DNA of 64,000 nucleotides from Beverwykella pulmonaria (Eukaryota; Ascomycota; Dothideomycetes; Pleosporales; Melanommataceae). Location: positions 1,215,774 through 1,279,773 of the forward strand of contig BCHH01000009.1 of NCBI GenBank assembly GCA_001599595.1, read 5' to 3'. The position numbers and the translations under genes are program-made. Of the stretch, positions 32,206 through 43,905 are shown in pieces. Every line of letters begins with the position of its first letter. Position 1 is the first letter of the stretch. The notes below the pieces were generated by a model. That model was given only the letters and a program-made list of their open reading frames with translations. It did no database searches and had not been told where the DNA came from.

Positions 32206-35200
32206 TAACTGTCTTTCTCACTGCAATGAATGCATGATTTGCTCTGATATTTTAATGACGGTATATTAACGAATAGCCTTTTCATACGTTTACTACAGAG
32301 TCCGAACCTCTTGCACTGTCAGTTTAACCTAAAGTTGATTGGCCATGTAATTTCCATAGAACAGGTTGACGACGCATGTCTTTAGAGAGCTGTCCTTAGA
32401 TACTATTCTGTGATAGGTGCGAATTACATACTCTAGATCTTGTTAGTTAGTTAACACTATAGGCTGAGCACGAGATCAAGGCCGCTGCTTTGAGTGAGGA
32501 ATGAGCTTGGAGAAGTTGTTCAAAACTGGCAGAGATAGGACTTTGTAACCGAAACTTCTGGCGATGGTCAGACCTCAGATGGGGGAATGGAACAGTTAAA
32601 CCTCATGATTTGGCGCTGGACTCGTAATTGTGTCCCACTGCCTTCTCATGCGAGGTTCTGGACATTCGAAGCGAGAGGTATGAAGTCCTTAGGAACTTCT
32701 CAACGCCAGAGGCGAGAATTATGACTCTAAAGATGCAGCGAATACAGACAATTGGACTAAAATCACCACATAGTCTGCGGCCCCATATGGTAGGAGAACA
32801 CACGAGAATATCACTTTCTTTACGGCGAATTTTCAGAACAATTACCATATTTTCTTGTTCAAGGACAGCGATGCAAATCACCCATGTGCTGTGGGGACGG
32901 TGCAGTAGATTAGTGATTTGTTATTGTATTTGAACCCTTCGAAGTGACAACCAAGTAGACCACAGATATATCCGACATCCACTCCATCCACTTCCAAGTT
33001 TTCACTATTGAGGACCTTTTAAAATTCTTGAGGTGCGCCACCGACTGCTGAATATCCTTGGTGTCTGACCGTAATATCCGCAGGAGATTCTATTTAGACT
33101 CTACCCCACCATGTGCAAAAGCGGCTGCAAACCCTCTCTGGCTGGTAATAGACAATCCGAATTCCCGAAATCGAAGGCCAGGTTCTTGACATGCACTACC
33201 AAAATGTTGTCCTCGGAGATAGCGGTCAGGGCTTTGAAACTGGGGAGCCCCAAGAGAAGAGGAAGCCGTCAGACTCAGTCAGTAGGTGAGGCAGTGGATA
33301 GTCGCCCCAATTGCAGCGGACTGCATCCATGGTCGAAAATCATATTTGATGAATCCCGGATGAGCAAGGGAGTAGAAAAGACTGAAGCAGAGTTTTGGCA
33401 TGGTGGATGACGGGGGTTGTGTTGATAGAAGATGGGTCGTGCGGCAACTTTCCAGTTTTCGCTGTAGTGTGTTCTAGGTCACGTAGACAAGTGCTAGCAC
33501 AGTCCCCTTGTCATATCGTACCTCCATTACAGCATCTATATGTCCGGCACGTGATAACTCCCGGACCTCTCTTCCAAATATCTGGAATCTAAGGAGAATT
33601 CTAGGAGGAGTCATAGATTTAACTAATACGACGCAACCGAGAAAAAGCGTCAAAGCCATCGCGCAATATTACATCTATAAGAATGGCATGGCAACGGTTG
33701 TCCAAATTCTTCCGAAGAAGCCTCATACCCAGACAACCAGAGTCAAGCTTCCATATAAAACCGCAAATATCACTCGAGTTCATGTCTTTCTAAACATCAA
33801 ACTTTGGAGCTCGCAACATCCCATTAAATGCCTACCACACTTACTTCTGCCCACTTCCATTGCCCACAACACTTTCTGGAGAGGCAGGATAATCCTGAAT
33901 TTGTCGTTCCGGGCTTACGTCTTACTGAAACTTCTGGTGGCTGAACGACTGTGGGAATGGTCATTGTATCATATGAGAACGCGCTGTGGAAGAAGTCAAG
34001 CTGTTGCTGCTCATCGGGTCTAAGAAAGGTGGAATAATACCCGGAAGCGGCATCGTCTTCTGCTTCAACGTACATGCAGATTAAGCTCAGTGTGATTTTT
34101 CGGACTAGATATTTCACACCATGCACGCGTAGACATCGGTACCAAGATCATCCGCATGTCGACTTCAATAGGAGTGGGCCTACCCACTTGGACAAGTTGG
34201 TGAATTACAGGAGGGGAACAGAGAGCTAGAAATCGTCTGTGAAAAACGTGTGGATATTTATGGGTTATCGGGGGGTCGGGGTGCCGGTAGAACCGATGTT
34301 CTCAGGGGGGTTCCGCGACAGCCGAGCTTCTCGCGAGCTCTCGCCACCCCTTTATAATTGTTGTTCTTATTAACTTGCTAAAATGTATTGTTCTATTTAC
34401 AGCTAGGCTGCCAAGCACCTCATCTACAAGAATTCTCGCGACGAGATATCTCAGCCTCATCACATCCACCTCATGTGAGCTCATCTCATCAAGCCTCTCA
34501 CGCGACGCTTGATCGACGATTTGAATCACCCACCCGCCGTCCCTTTCAGCATTGTTTTTTGTTTTTGTTTTTTAGATAGCATCTCCTAGCTTCGTCTCGG
34601 TCTCCGTTCAGGCGGATCAACACCTCACTGATCGATAGAGAAGCTCTACTATATCTACTCTGATAGGCCTGTCTTGCCAAGCTCACGGCAAGCTTCAAGG
34701 CAAGCACAACGCTCACGGGGCCTATCACGAGCCTGAGTACGAGCCTGAGCCTATCACTCAATTACGTGAGGCGAGACGAGCTCTGGCCCCCAATACAAGC
34801 GTTCCACAACCAAACTACCTACTTCCTGCAGGCCGGAGTGATAAATAGAAGAGATAGTAGCAATGTACATACCATATCCGGCAAAGGAGGAGATGATCCT
34901 AGTGGCGTCGAAGGTGGAGATGGGAAGGGCAGCCGTCGTGGCAAGAAATCCGGTTCCGGAGGAAAATTCCATCCTGGAGATGATGGAAAGAAGGGCGGAA
35001 AACCTAGTGGTAGCAGCAGTGGCACTGCACAAAGACGAGAAAACTGAGCCATTACTGGATCTGGCAGCGTGGTGAAGCGTGATCATGTCGAACATAATAC
35101 TAAAGATGTAAGCAGGGTTGTGATCATGAGGGGGTATGAAGATGTATTATGTGCGTCTGGTATGCATGTGTATGTTCGATGAGGTGCGATAAGCAGTGCT

Positions 35201-36726
35201 AGCTGTACAGTACAGCAGATGAGTTAAAACTGCAGTAGCATGCTGCTTACAGAAGAGCCTATCGACAATGTAGGGGTTGCGACTGTTGGAGATGGGCCGA
35301 TCGGCGAGGAAAAGCTAAGGTTGAGCCAGTGTACACTCCCCGAGAGCTAGAAGCGCCCTAGTTGCAGTAAATATGGCAAAGATCCGTCCAAGTAATCTAC
35401 TTGATACCGTTGTGAAGCTCATCCATCCTGGAATGAATCTGAGTGGGATCCCAAGCACCCTCGACCTACTAGCACTGCGCGCACTTCGGAAGAGAAAGTT
35501 GGGCGTATCGTTAGGACTGCCGCTGACAAGCAAGTAAGGAGCAGGGAGTGCTCAAACAATAGTGTAAGGATCCAAAGGTGTAAGGGTTTTCAGATGGGGA
35601 CAATCATGTGGAGACTGCGTTGTTCTGGGACAGATCAAGTCAGAGCAGTTTATAAGCTGTCCGACCAAGATCAACTAACTACATCTGGACAAGCTTAAAC
35701 CGTTACAAAAGGGCTAAGTGGGATTCTTTAAGGGTGGTAGTGCGGTCTCTGGGATGTTCGAAAGTCTGCTAAGAGTCCAGGAATTGGTTCGATGATGTAG
35801 CATGGTATGTTCAATGCAATACCGTAGGTTTGGTTGGAAGATAGAAAGGTGGACACCAGGACACGTGAACTAGACGACCTCTGTTAAACTCAGATTCGCT
35901 CGTGCCTTTTTCATAAGTAAAAGTGGCTACGGTGATCCATCGTGAGAGCAGAAGTCTCTCCATGTGTAAGACATTTTCAGGATCGTGTACCGAGCGTAGG
36001 GGAGTTTGAGTCGGCCTTTTCCTCGATTTGAAGGTGCTTGAAGGTATCCAAACTCTTCGTACCCTTCTCAATCGCACCAACACGTCCGTTGTGTTTGAGA
36101 AGCGGGCGACCAGGCATGCAGTGCCAACCCTCAGCATAGATGACTACTTACTGCACATTTTCGGAGTCAGCTTTCGATGTGATAGGAGGTGAAATTCCGC
36201 CTTTCTCTGTGAGTTATATTTATAAGTGCCATAGTTGTAAAGGGCGCCGCAGTGCGGAGATAGATGAGCGACGGGATGTAGTGCAATGAAGCTTAAAAAA
36301 TGAAATGACGCCGCGTGCACGGACCGCTTACGCTCGCTCTTCGCGCTTCGGCAAACCGAATCCCCGAACCTCACCGAGAGCTGCTAAAATCATCAACTGT
36401 CATTGCGCTATTCGCTCTATCAGTACCATTCCTTAGCCGCTCGGTGACTGAGGCCGCATTTAGTTTCTCACGAGCAATACTCATCCCGGAAAATATAAGA
36501 TTTGATCGCCCTTGTACAGATGCACGGGTATCATCCGGCAATCGGCACGCATCTATCCGGGCTACAGATCGCATTCTTAAGCCTTACCTCATGCAGGATG
36601 CTTAACTCCATCATAGCCCCGGGAATAATTCGCAACAAGAACATTTACCCATGACGATACAAATACCCCTCGCGCGCCCTCAGCCTTCATTATCAGAGGC
36701 AAAACCCGCCAGCAGCCCCACACACA
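32206..36726. other. 4.5-kb interval without supported genes
   Basis: Open frames such as 33508-34023 (+) and 34754-35095 (-) show no domain. A Gly/Lys-rich string (GGDDPSGVEGGDGKGSRRGK, near 34890-34950) looks like the tail of a low-complexity protein, but no body precedes it. No TG..CA repeat with target duplication was found here. Confidence 0.4.
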
Positions 36727-38408
36727 ATGGTCGCGGAAATCGCGCCCACGGGCCTGATACTAGACTCTCAAGTGTCGTCCAATCGAACATCAATAGACGA
36801 AGCGCACGCCACAAACGCAGAAAAGGAAGGAAAGAGCGCGGACGACTTATCCGCATCTAATGAAGCAATTGGAAACATCGAGAAAGGCCCCAATGACCCA
36901 GTGGACAAGCCTGAATTCATCGACTTTGACGGACCCAACGACCCTGGCAATCCCAAGAACTGGACTAGGAAGCGGAGATGGGCCATCACGCTCTCCATGG
37001 GCTCACTAGTGTTCACTGTTACTTTTGCCAGCTCCATCTTTAGTGTCAACATTGGCGTCGTGAAAGAATTATTTGATGTATCGACGGTGGCTTCCACACT
37101 CGGTGTCGCGCTCTTTGTGCTGGTATGTTGTTCTCACGTCAGATGTTACACAAAATGCTGATAAATAAACTCAGGGCTTCGTATTTGGTCCCATCGCATT
37201 CGGCCCTATGTCAGAGGTCCTTGGACGCAGGACACCGCTCTTCTTTGGCTACGCGCTATTCGCTATATTCCAAATCCCTGTGGCGCTTGCTCAGAATGTT
37301 GCTACGATATGTGTTGGTCGCTTTCTCAGCGGATTCTTCGCTGCCGCGCCGCTCTCAGTTGTCGGTGGCGCTCTCGCTGATCTCTGGGATCCTATCCCCC
37401 GAGCGTACGCCATCTGCGTCTTTGCGGCTGGTGGATTTGCTGGACCTGTAGCTGGACCGATTGCGGGTGGTTTCATCACAGAATCTCATCTCGGATGGCG
37501 GTGGACTTCGTGGATCACGTTGATCATGGCAGGCTTCTTCGGCGTGATTGGCCTTTTGGTTATCCCAGAAACCTCCGCCGCAAGGATTCTGCAGACCCGC
37601 GCTGCTAAGCTACGAAAGGAGACGGGCGACGACACGATCCGCGCAAAAGCAGACGCCAACAAACTCACGTTCGAGACCATCATGACCATCTATCTTGTCC
37701 GGCCCTTCAAGATGGTTGTCCAAGAACCAATCCTTGCACTCATCACAGCATACATGTCCTTCCTCTACGGCATCGTATACCTCCTTTTCGAAGCTGTATG
37801 TCCTCTTCCCGTCCTCTCCCTGCACCTAAACTAACTCGTCTCAGTATCCTATATCTTTCATGGAAGAACGCGGTTGGTCTCTTGGCATCAGCACCCTCCC
37901 TTTCACCGCTTTCATCGTAGGCATACTTCTCGGCGCCTCTCTTATCGCCTACTCTACCGCGACTAACTTCACGAAATCATACAACCTGCACGGGAAATCC
38001 ATCCCCGAAGAACGTCTCCCGCCTATGATTATCGGTGCCATCGCACTACCCGTTGGTCTGTTCTGGTTTGCTTGGACGAGCAATCCGCACATCTCATGGG
38101 TGCCTCAAGTCCTCTCCACGGCACTTATTGGTTTAGGATGCATGGTGCCGTTTTGGCAAGGTATGAGCTATCTCATCGACTGCTACGGATTCTACTCAAA
38201 TAGCGCCATCGCCGTAAACACCATAATCCGTTCAGTGTTCGGGGCGTTCTTTCCACTCTTTACGCCGATTATGTATCACAACTTAGGGGTGCCGTGGGCA
38301 ACGAGTCTACTAGGCTTCATCTGTGTTGCATTTCTTCCAGTTCCGGTGCTGTTCTACATATATGGCGCGAGGATACGAAGTAAGTCGAAGTGGGTACCTA
38401 CAGTGTAA
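36727..38408 (+). CDS. MFS transporter, DHA1 drug/polyamine-type
   Basis: Plasma-membrane proton antiporter of the fungal DHA1 (12-TM) group that includes Flr1/Tpo-like multidrug and polyamine exporters. Three exons: 36727-37122, 37175-37795 and 37845-38408. Introns are 52 nt (GTATGT..CTCAG) and 49 nt (GTATGT..CTCAG), both phase 0; total 526 aa. A long hydrophilic N terminus ends in GPNDPGNPKNWTRKRRW, the typical entry to TM1. Motif A is GPMSEVLGRR (~142-151). TM5 shows the antiporter-like GFAGPVAGPIAGGFI, followed by a charged central loop. The second half begins with YPISFMEERGWSLG and contains LPPMIIGAIALPVGLFWFAW. The substrate cannot be predicted. Confidence 0.85.
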
Positions 38409-38830
38409 ATAAGGAGTAAGGAGAAAAACATATAAGGGATAGTTTCACTCTAAGAATCTAGCGCAGCATATAGATGGAGCTCCAGATTTGCATTTCGTAG
38501 CAAAGGTAACTGAAAAGCTGTGCTTCGATGCGTATTATCCTGACACGTATACAAGTGTCGCGGAATTATTAACTGCCCCAAAGCTAGAGAGCCTTGTGGA
38601 AATGTAAATGTGCCGTTTCGAGCCAGTGTTTGAGCTCTGAATGCGCAGTGGCGGGAATTGCAGAGAGATATAGCAGACTGACGTGGAGGTATCTTATGCA
38701 ACGCTTGAAACGCGATTGGGTGATGTCAGCCGAGGTGGTCCGTTGTAGGTTTAGAGAGCTGTCAGTAGTGGGGAGGTGGACAGTGATGCGGGAGGGGCCT
38801 ATAGAACTCATCGTGTGGACTGTTCGTGGC

Positions 38831-39950
38831 TTATGGGGGTTGATGAAACAGAGAAGAGAGAGCTGGTGCATTGCATTTAGCTGCTGTTGGAAGGTTTTGT
38901 ATAAGCATTAGGTTTGAAATTGATCTTCTGGGGTAGTCGTTGCAAAGGTAACATGCTAAAGATAGGTAGCATGTAGAATATATTGTGGTTTGGATGTGAG
39001 TGTGCGCGCCGGTGTGAAATTGCTTTACAAAGCTAATAAAAGCTTGTGCCAAGAAGAAGTGGATGGGCATGAACTGGAAGATCGTGGCAAATGTGTTTCC
39101 AAGTCCAAAGCAGGCGCTAAGTCCCATCAGAACCCAGACAACCAAGCGCGACTTGGGGTCGATCATGATGCAGGGGTAGAATGCGAGGGCAGAGAGATGG
39201 TACAGAGATTCGGCGACCATGTAACGTTACATGAAGTAGGCGACACAGCCATTTCAAGCTAGCCATGATATTGTGGGGTGAAATGCCCCACATTTAAACC
39301 CTAAACGAAAAGCTATGAAAACTGACACTTTCGTTCCGAAGGACGAGACCTACGTGTCAACACCGGTTAGCATATCTTTTAATACAAGCTAGCACGAGGA
39401 TATCGTTGCATACTCTGGACAGGTCGATCAACAAATCAATCCATACAAACTTCGCATGCGCAGAGATGGCTCGATCATCAACAGGGCCAGTCTCCCGATA
39501 TATGCGACGACTCCCTTCAATATGTAGGTCTGATCATGCGGCACTCAGCCTAAGTTTCGTTGATGGATCGCAGGATCTCAACCAAGGAACAGTTAACCGC
39601 ATTGTAGAACCCAAAAGCTGCCATGAAGTTTAAATCAGCACAGACGCAGTTGGCGTCGTTTTATGAGTAGATCATCGTACGCAAGGTAGCAGCGAGACAT
39701 CACCTGGAATTAGGAGTCAGTTTGTGCTCCGTTATGAATGGTGAAGGCAGAGATAGGCGTTCAGTACAGCCCGGCAGTCGGTCCAAGAAGTCTTGATAGG
39801 TGAAGGCACATGTCAAGAAAACCGAGAATAAAAGGAGGGCGGCGAGTGTCTTCAGTGCATCTGCGACCGACAATGTCAACAAAGTGGGCGGGGTCAAGAT
39901 CTGTCACCAGAACTATTTGGAGGCGACATGAGGCCTGATAAGCTTGGAGC
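38831..39950 (-). pseudogene. Fragments of a small multi-TM membrane protein (relic?)
   Basis: Three coding-like blocks lie in order on the minus strand. They are VADALKTLAALLLFSVFLTC with QDFLDRLPGCTERLSLPSPF (39704-39897, ending in a CAG/GTGATG donor), NFMAAFGFYNAVNCSLVEIL (about 39560-39630), and MVAESLYHLSALAFYPCIMI with VVWVLMGLSACFGLGNTFAT (about 39020-39220). Together they would make a ~180-aa protein with about four membrane helices. However, the first block has no in-frame ATG, the second runs into a stop, and clean splice joins were not found. I read it as a decayed gene, but unrecognised introns could rescue it. The family is unknown. Confidence 0.35.
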
Positions 39951-40441
39951 TTCCAGCGTGGAGCAAGAGTCTAGAATAGGGAGAAGGCGTCAATGAGATT
40001 TCGTCTTGGCAAGAGGTATACAATGAGATGGCATGGCTGAAGCGGTGGGGGTCATAATAACGGAGCCACTGCTGGCATCCATCCACTCACGCAAACTAGC
40101 TTACAGATTCGGGTCGGTCCTGCGTCAAGTTATTGCAGGGCTAAGCAACGGAGTCGGTATCAAATTCCTAGCCTTTAATTAATATAAGACCGTGCCCGTG
40201 GATATAGTTCCAAAATTCGTCCTAGAGTTATTCGTCCTAGAGCTTTAACAGGACAAGATCAATGTCTCTCTGGTTCTAATTTGCAGCATGCTTGAGTGCT
40301 ACCACTGGCTAAAACACAAGGATTTTTATAGTCCAATCAGCTCTATCACAGCACTAGGCCAGGCCTATGTGATTATCAATGATGTGCAAGTCGCACTTGA
40401 GCTCCTGAGAGACCGATCGGCTGTCCATTCTGCTCGCCTAC

Positions 40442-40638
40442 TGTTGGTTTCACAGGGCTATTGCAATAGCAATGGGGGGGGTCCTAAGCAAAGTATTGAT
40501 TCGTGTATCTGTCTATCTGAGGTGAGGCTCAGGAGGTTGTATCATCTCTTTGCCGCCAAGCACCGCTAGTGTCTCATGTGATAAACACGTGATCACAACA
40601 TCACCACGTGATCACCATGTTCTATATATATTCCAACA
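40442..40638 (-). repeat. 3' LTR of the copia element
   Basis: 197 bp, TGTTGG..CCAACA ends, containing three CACGTGAT-type boxes and a TATATATA run. Just inside it (40639-40673) is an 8-bp perfect inverted repeat, CTGGCAAC/GTTGCCAG. Its loop carries the purine run (minus strand AAGAGAAAGAG) that would serve as polypurine tract. Confidence 0.88.
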
Positions 40639-40764
40639 CTGGCAACTCTTTCTCTTGTCGTTGTCGTTGCCAGTTGCAATCAAATAAGGAAAAGAAAAAC
40701 ATGTAACGAATGGACGCTCAATTGAGCTAGAAATAAAAGAGAACTCCCATCCACTTTGATCGGA

Positions 40765-41760
40765 TCAAACACGTGACTGACTAGATTGACCGTTCGAACG
40801 GTTGACCCAACCGTCGATTCGTATGCGGAGCTTGTTCGTGTCGACAAGGGTTTTGAGGGCGTTGTTTGGTATAACCTTGGTGAAGGCGTCGGCCGGGTTG
40901 TCNTTGCCATTGATCCACCGAATCTCCTGGAGCTCACGTCGCTCATATGACTGGCGAAGAGCCATGATATCAATCATAAGGCGTTTCTCCTTTGTGGTGC
41001 CGAGTTTGACAAGGCATTCGTATAGGGAAAACGAATCGGTGCATACAACGATCGGGATTTCGGGGATCTCCAATCGGTCCGTAATCATCTTGAGTGTCGT
41101 GCCGAGAACGATAGCGATATCAACTCCTGCTACCATCCCATAGACCTCTGAAGCAAGCACTGCTCGGGTCACTCTTTTGCTTTTGGTAGAGCTGTAGTGG
41201 ATGATATTGCCAGTAATATTGAACTCGCTCTCTCCGGGGGCTTCATTTGCAATGGCGATTAGATATCCTAACTGGGAGCTTAAATCTTTGTTGTTTGCAA
41301 ATGAGCCGTCGACGAACACAAATAGCTTTGCTGATTCGATCTCAATAGGCAGATATTGGAGTCCTCGGTCGAGATTTGCCATGTGCCATGAGATGCGTTT
41401 GTTGAGGGCCTTGATCTCGTCATTACCAGGTTCCTGAGTCTGCGCAGCGGTTGATAGATCAAAAGCAGCTTCCGGTTGACATATCGATGAGATGAACGCA
41501 GCTCGAGCACGCTGCTGTCGGTATACAGTTTGAGTATTGTGCTTCTCATCAACAAGCGCAAGCTTAGTGCCTTGGTCTTTCTGTCGGAGATATATTGTTC
41601 CGTTGTCATCAATTGAGACGGTGCAGCCATTGAAAAACAGGGGAGTATTTGGCGTCAGCTTCTCCTTTGGCTTTGCCATCAATTTGGCCTTAACAAGCTC
41701 GTCTTCCTCAAGCTTTGAGAATTCATTGGTTGCGAGGATCAGGGTGTCGTCCGTTTGCAT
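40765..41760 (-). CDS. Copia pol remnant: RT end plus RNase H
   Basis: 331-aa open frame. It begins MQTDDTL, where the Asp pair (residues 4-5) probably is the reverse-transcriptase catalytic box of this fungal copia lineage. It then runs through the RT connection into a complete Ty1/copia RNase H domain with all four acidic residues: D151 (FVDGSFANN), E205 (ASEVYGM), D242 (CTDSFSLYE) and D291 (DNPADAFTK). Residue 286 is unresolved because of the N at 40903. Immediately upstream in the same frame, at about 41790-41880, is an RT scrap (RILKPLYGLAEAGTH) followed by a stop. The RT palm is therefore deleted in at least one further place. Confidence 0.85.
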   Translation of the reverse strand: MQTDDTLILATNEFSKLEEDELVKAKLMAKPKEKLTPNTPLFFNGCTVSIDDNGTIYLRQKDQGTKLALVDEKHNTQTVYRQQRARAAFISSICQPEAAFDLSTAAQTQEPGNDEIKALNKRISWHMANLDRGLQYLPIEIESAKLFVFVDGSFANNKDLSSQLGYLIAIANEAPGESEFNITGNIIHYSSTKSKRVTRAVLASEVYGMVAGVDIAIVLGTTLKMITDRLEIPEIPIVVCTDSFSLYECLVKLGTTKEKRLMIDIMALRQSYERRELQEIRWINGXDNPADAFTKVIPNNALKTLVDTNKLRIRIDGWVNRSNGQSSQSRV

Positions 41761-41881
41761 CCTGATAATGCTGAATGGTCAGTGTGTTCCAGCCTCTGCT
41801 AGTCCATACAAGGGCTTGAGGATCCTCATGATTGTACTGTCAGGATACTCGTGGGCGATCTCCTTGGAATCCATCTCTGCC

Positions 41882-42844
41882 TCAAAATCCACCGTGACCA
41901 CGTCTGCGACCATATGCCCTATTATGGGCGTATCTTCTGTCGGTCAGGTATTGGCTCGGGTTGTTGTTGATGAAATAGGCAGTGGGGTCATTGTTGAATT
42001 CGTTCTGAGAGGCGTTTTGGGCGAGGTAAGCGTTGTGGTACTGGCCAGCGCTAATTCCAACCTTCCTGCAAGTATTGTAGAATACAACTAATTTGGAGCT
42101 GAGAACGTTGAACAATTCACCGCTAAATCTCATATCATCTGTATACAACTTTGACAACTCGGTAAGAAGCTTTAGCGGTCCAGGCAATTGTGTGTTTGCC
42201 TGAGGTTGTTGTCGGGGCTGCGTATTCTGCTGGGATGTGTTCTGAGGTGGTTGAGCAGGTGGTTGAGCAGGTGTTTGATTTAGCTCGTCATTGGATTGAA
42301 CATTCTGGTTGGTTGGCTTGGGGACTGAGAATCCTTGTGGAGGCAGTGAAGTACGGTACCAGTCCTTGGGGACAGAATCCATTTGGCCTTGGTCTTGGGG
42401 AGAGCTCAGGTCTGTTCCTGGATGGTAATATCTTGAGTAGGGGTTGAGGCCGCCGTAATGCTTGTTCTGGTGGTCGAGGTCTGCTTTCTCCCATTTGTAT
42501 GGCTCCTCTTGTTCCACTACGAGTCTCATGTTGACCGCGATCTTCTTGTTGTCTATTGGGATCCAAACGCCATTCCTGCGAAGGAATGCACGGAAGGCCT
42601 GAATGATGTCGCTATTAAGCTTGTTCCAAACAGCTATTGTCCAGTCTTCAAAGTCCTCCATAAACCACAGCCATAATTCGTTATCAATGAGTCTGCCTAA
42701 GCGATATTCCTCCATTCGGGAAGCTGCAAATCCATTTAACGCTTTGGAGTCGATCTTGTCAATGTCAATAGTGACGTCTGGCACTGTAGTCCATGTGGCC
42801 TCGTCAATGCGGTCCTTCCACCGCATAGGAAACTCGTATGCCAT
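41882..42844 (-). CDS. Copia Gag-like protein
   Basis: From the ATG at 42844 (MAYEFPMRWKDRID) a 320-aa frame runs to 41882. It has the features of a copia Gag: a helical, Trp-rich N-terminal half (WLWFMEDFEDWTIAVWNKL), a Pro/Gln-rich linker (TPAQPPAQPPQNTSQQNTQP) and a basic C terminus (GRRRGHGGF). There is no CCHC zinc knuckle before the stop, as expected if the internal deletion removed it along with protease and integrase. The frame is open upstream to 43093, but without ATG. Confidence 0.75.
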   Translation of the reverse strand: MAYEFPMRWKDRIDEATWTTVPDVTIDIDKIDSKALNGFAASRMEEYRLGRLIDNELWLWFMEDFEDWTIAVWNKLNSDIIQAFRAFLRRNGVWIPIDNKKIAVNMRLVVEQEEPYKWEKADLDHQNKHYGGLNPYSRYYHPGTDLSSPQDQGQMDSVPKDWYRTSLPPQGFSVPKPTNQNVQSNDELNQTPAQPPAQPPQNTSQQNTQPRQQPQANTQLPGPLKLLTELSKLYTDDMRFSGELFNVLSSKLVVFYNTCRKVGISAGQYHNAYLAQNASQNEFNNDPTAYFINNNPSQYLTDRRYAHNRAYGRRRGHGGF

Positions 42845-43192
42845 CTTAACAGTGTACGATTGAAGGTTTTGTTCGGTTGAGGAGGGGGGGGAGTCGTGTT
42901 TTCTTCGTTCGGACGCTGGTCCTGGTGTCCACATCCAGCACAAGCCGGAATCTCGACGGATACAGCGTAGAGAAGGTTGTTCTGCGTGATGGACGCGAAC
43001 TCGGTCTCGTGGGTGGGCGTAGTAAAACGAACCCTGCGATATCAAGCTCTTTGAAGGTTGTGCCTGCGAGAATAGGCTGACCTTCCTTAGCACACAGTCC
43101 GGAGGGCACCAGCAAAGTCCTGGGCCTCAAGGTATGTCTCTTCCGTTTAACCTAGCTGTCTGTGGTTGACTGTGAATTCAACCACTGATCAG

Positions 43193-43389
43193 TGTTGGTT
43201 TCACAGGGCTATTGCAATAGCAATGGGGGGGGTCCTAAGCAAAGTATTGATTCGTGTATCTGTCTATCTGAGGTGAGGCTCAGGAGGTTGTATCATCNCT
43301 TTGCCGCCAAGCACCGCTAGTGTCTCATGTGATAAACACGTGATCACAACATCACCACGTGATCACCATGTTCTATATATATTCCAACA
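43193..43389 (-). repeat. 5' LTR of the copia element
   Basis: 197 bp, identical to the copy at 40442-40638 except for an unresolved base at 43298. It directly abuts CCTAC and then the family A LTR-like copy at 43395. Confidence 0.88.
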
Positions 43390-43394
43390 CCTAC

Positions 43395-43525
43395 TGTAAG
43401 CTGAAGGGTGGAGGAAACGGTGTTAAGATGTGTATTGTATGTGATGTATGTCCAGCTGATATATATATGACGGACTGATTAGTTAGTGGCATACCCACGT
43501 GACATTATGGTGTCCTGGGCTTACA
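43395..43525 (+). repeat. LTR-like repeat, family A copy 3 (131 bp, TSD CCTAC)
   Basis: TGTAAGC..GCTTACA terminal inverted repeat; internal TATATATATGACGGACTGATT core and CACGTGAC. Flanked by CCTAC on both sides (43390-43394 and 43526-43530). The left CCTAC is simultaneously the right target duplication of the copia element. It interrupts the P450 relic between SARL and RMVFG. Confidence 0.85.
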
Positions 43526-43905
43526 CCTACGCATGGTTTTCGGTAGTAAAATGTATGCTTTAACATAACGGCAACGCAATCAAACAGAATGTTAACAAAA
43601 CTACACAGTATCGAATGGAAGGATGTACTTGCTTTCAGCGGCTACATAGACACTTTCAAGCTTCGTCAAAAGAACATCTCCAGGGTTACTAGCAGCAATG
43701 TCTCCTTCTTAGTATTCAATAGCATGTCAGAGGAAGAAACCTTCCCGCTCCTTCTCAACTTAATTAGAGACCCCAGAGAATTTTTTGATTATATTAAAAA
43801 GGAAATCGGCACAGTCATATACTCAAAATCACTTACGACCACACAACCAAGGAGCATAGTAAAGAACCTTTTGTTAACATGTCCAGCAAGACTATACACC
43901 AAATC

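Larger units (their letters stand above)
40442..43389 (-). mobile_element. Ty1/copia LTR retrotransposon, internally deleted
   Basis: Complete insertion bounded by two 197-bp LTRs that are identical apart from one N. It is flanked by the 5-bp duplication CCTAC (40437-40441 and 43390-43394). Transcribed on the minus strand: gag lies next to the 5' LTR (43193-43389) and the RNase H end next to the 3' LTR (40442-40638). Protease, integrase and most of reverse transcriptase are missing, so it cannot move on its own. LTR identity indicates recent insertion. The two ambiguous bases of the window known to me (40903, 43298) both lie in this element, consistent with near-identical copies elsewhere confusing base calling. 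Confidence 0.9.

Noticed and set aside
34766..35047. Gly/Lys-rich frame as a collagen-like or RNA-binding protein
   Set aside because: Lacks an ATG and any upstream body; low-complexity composition alone is not sufficient support.
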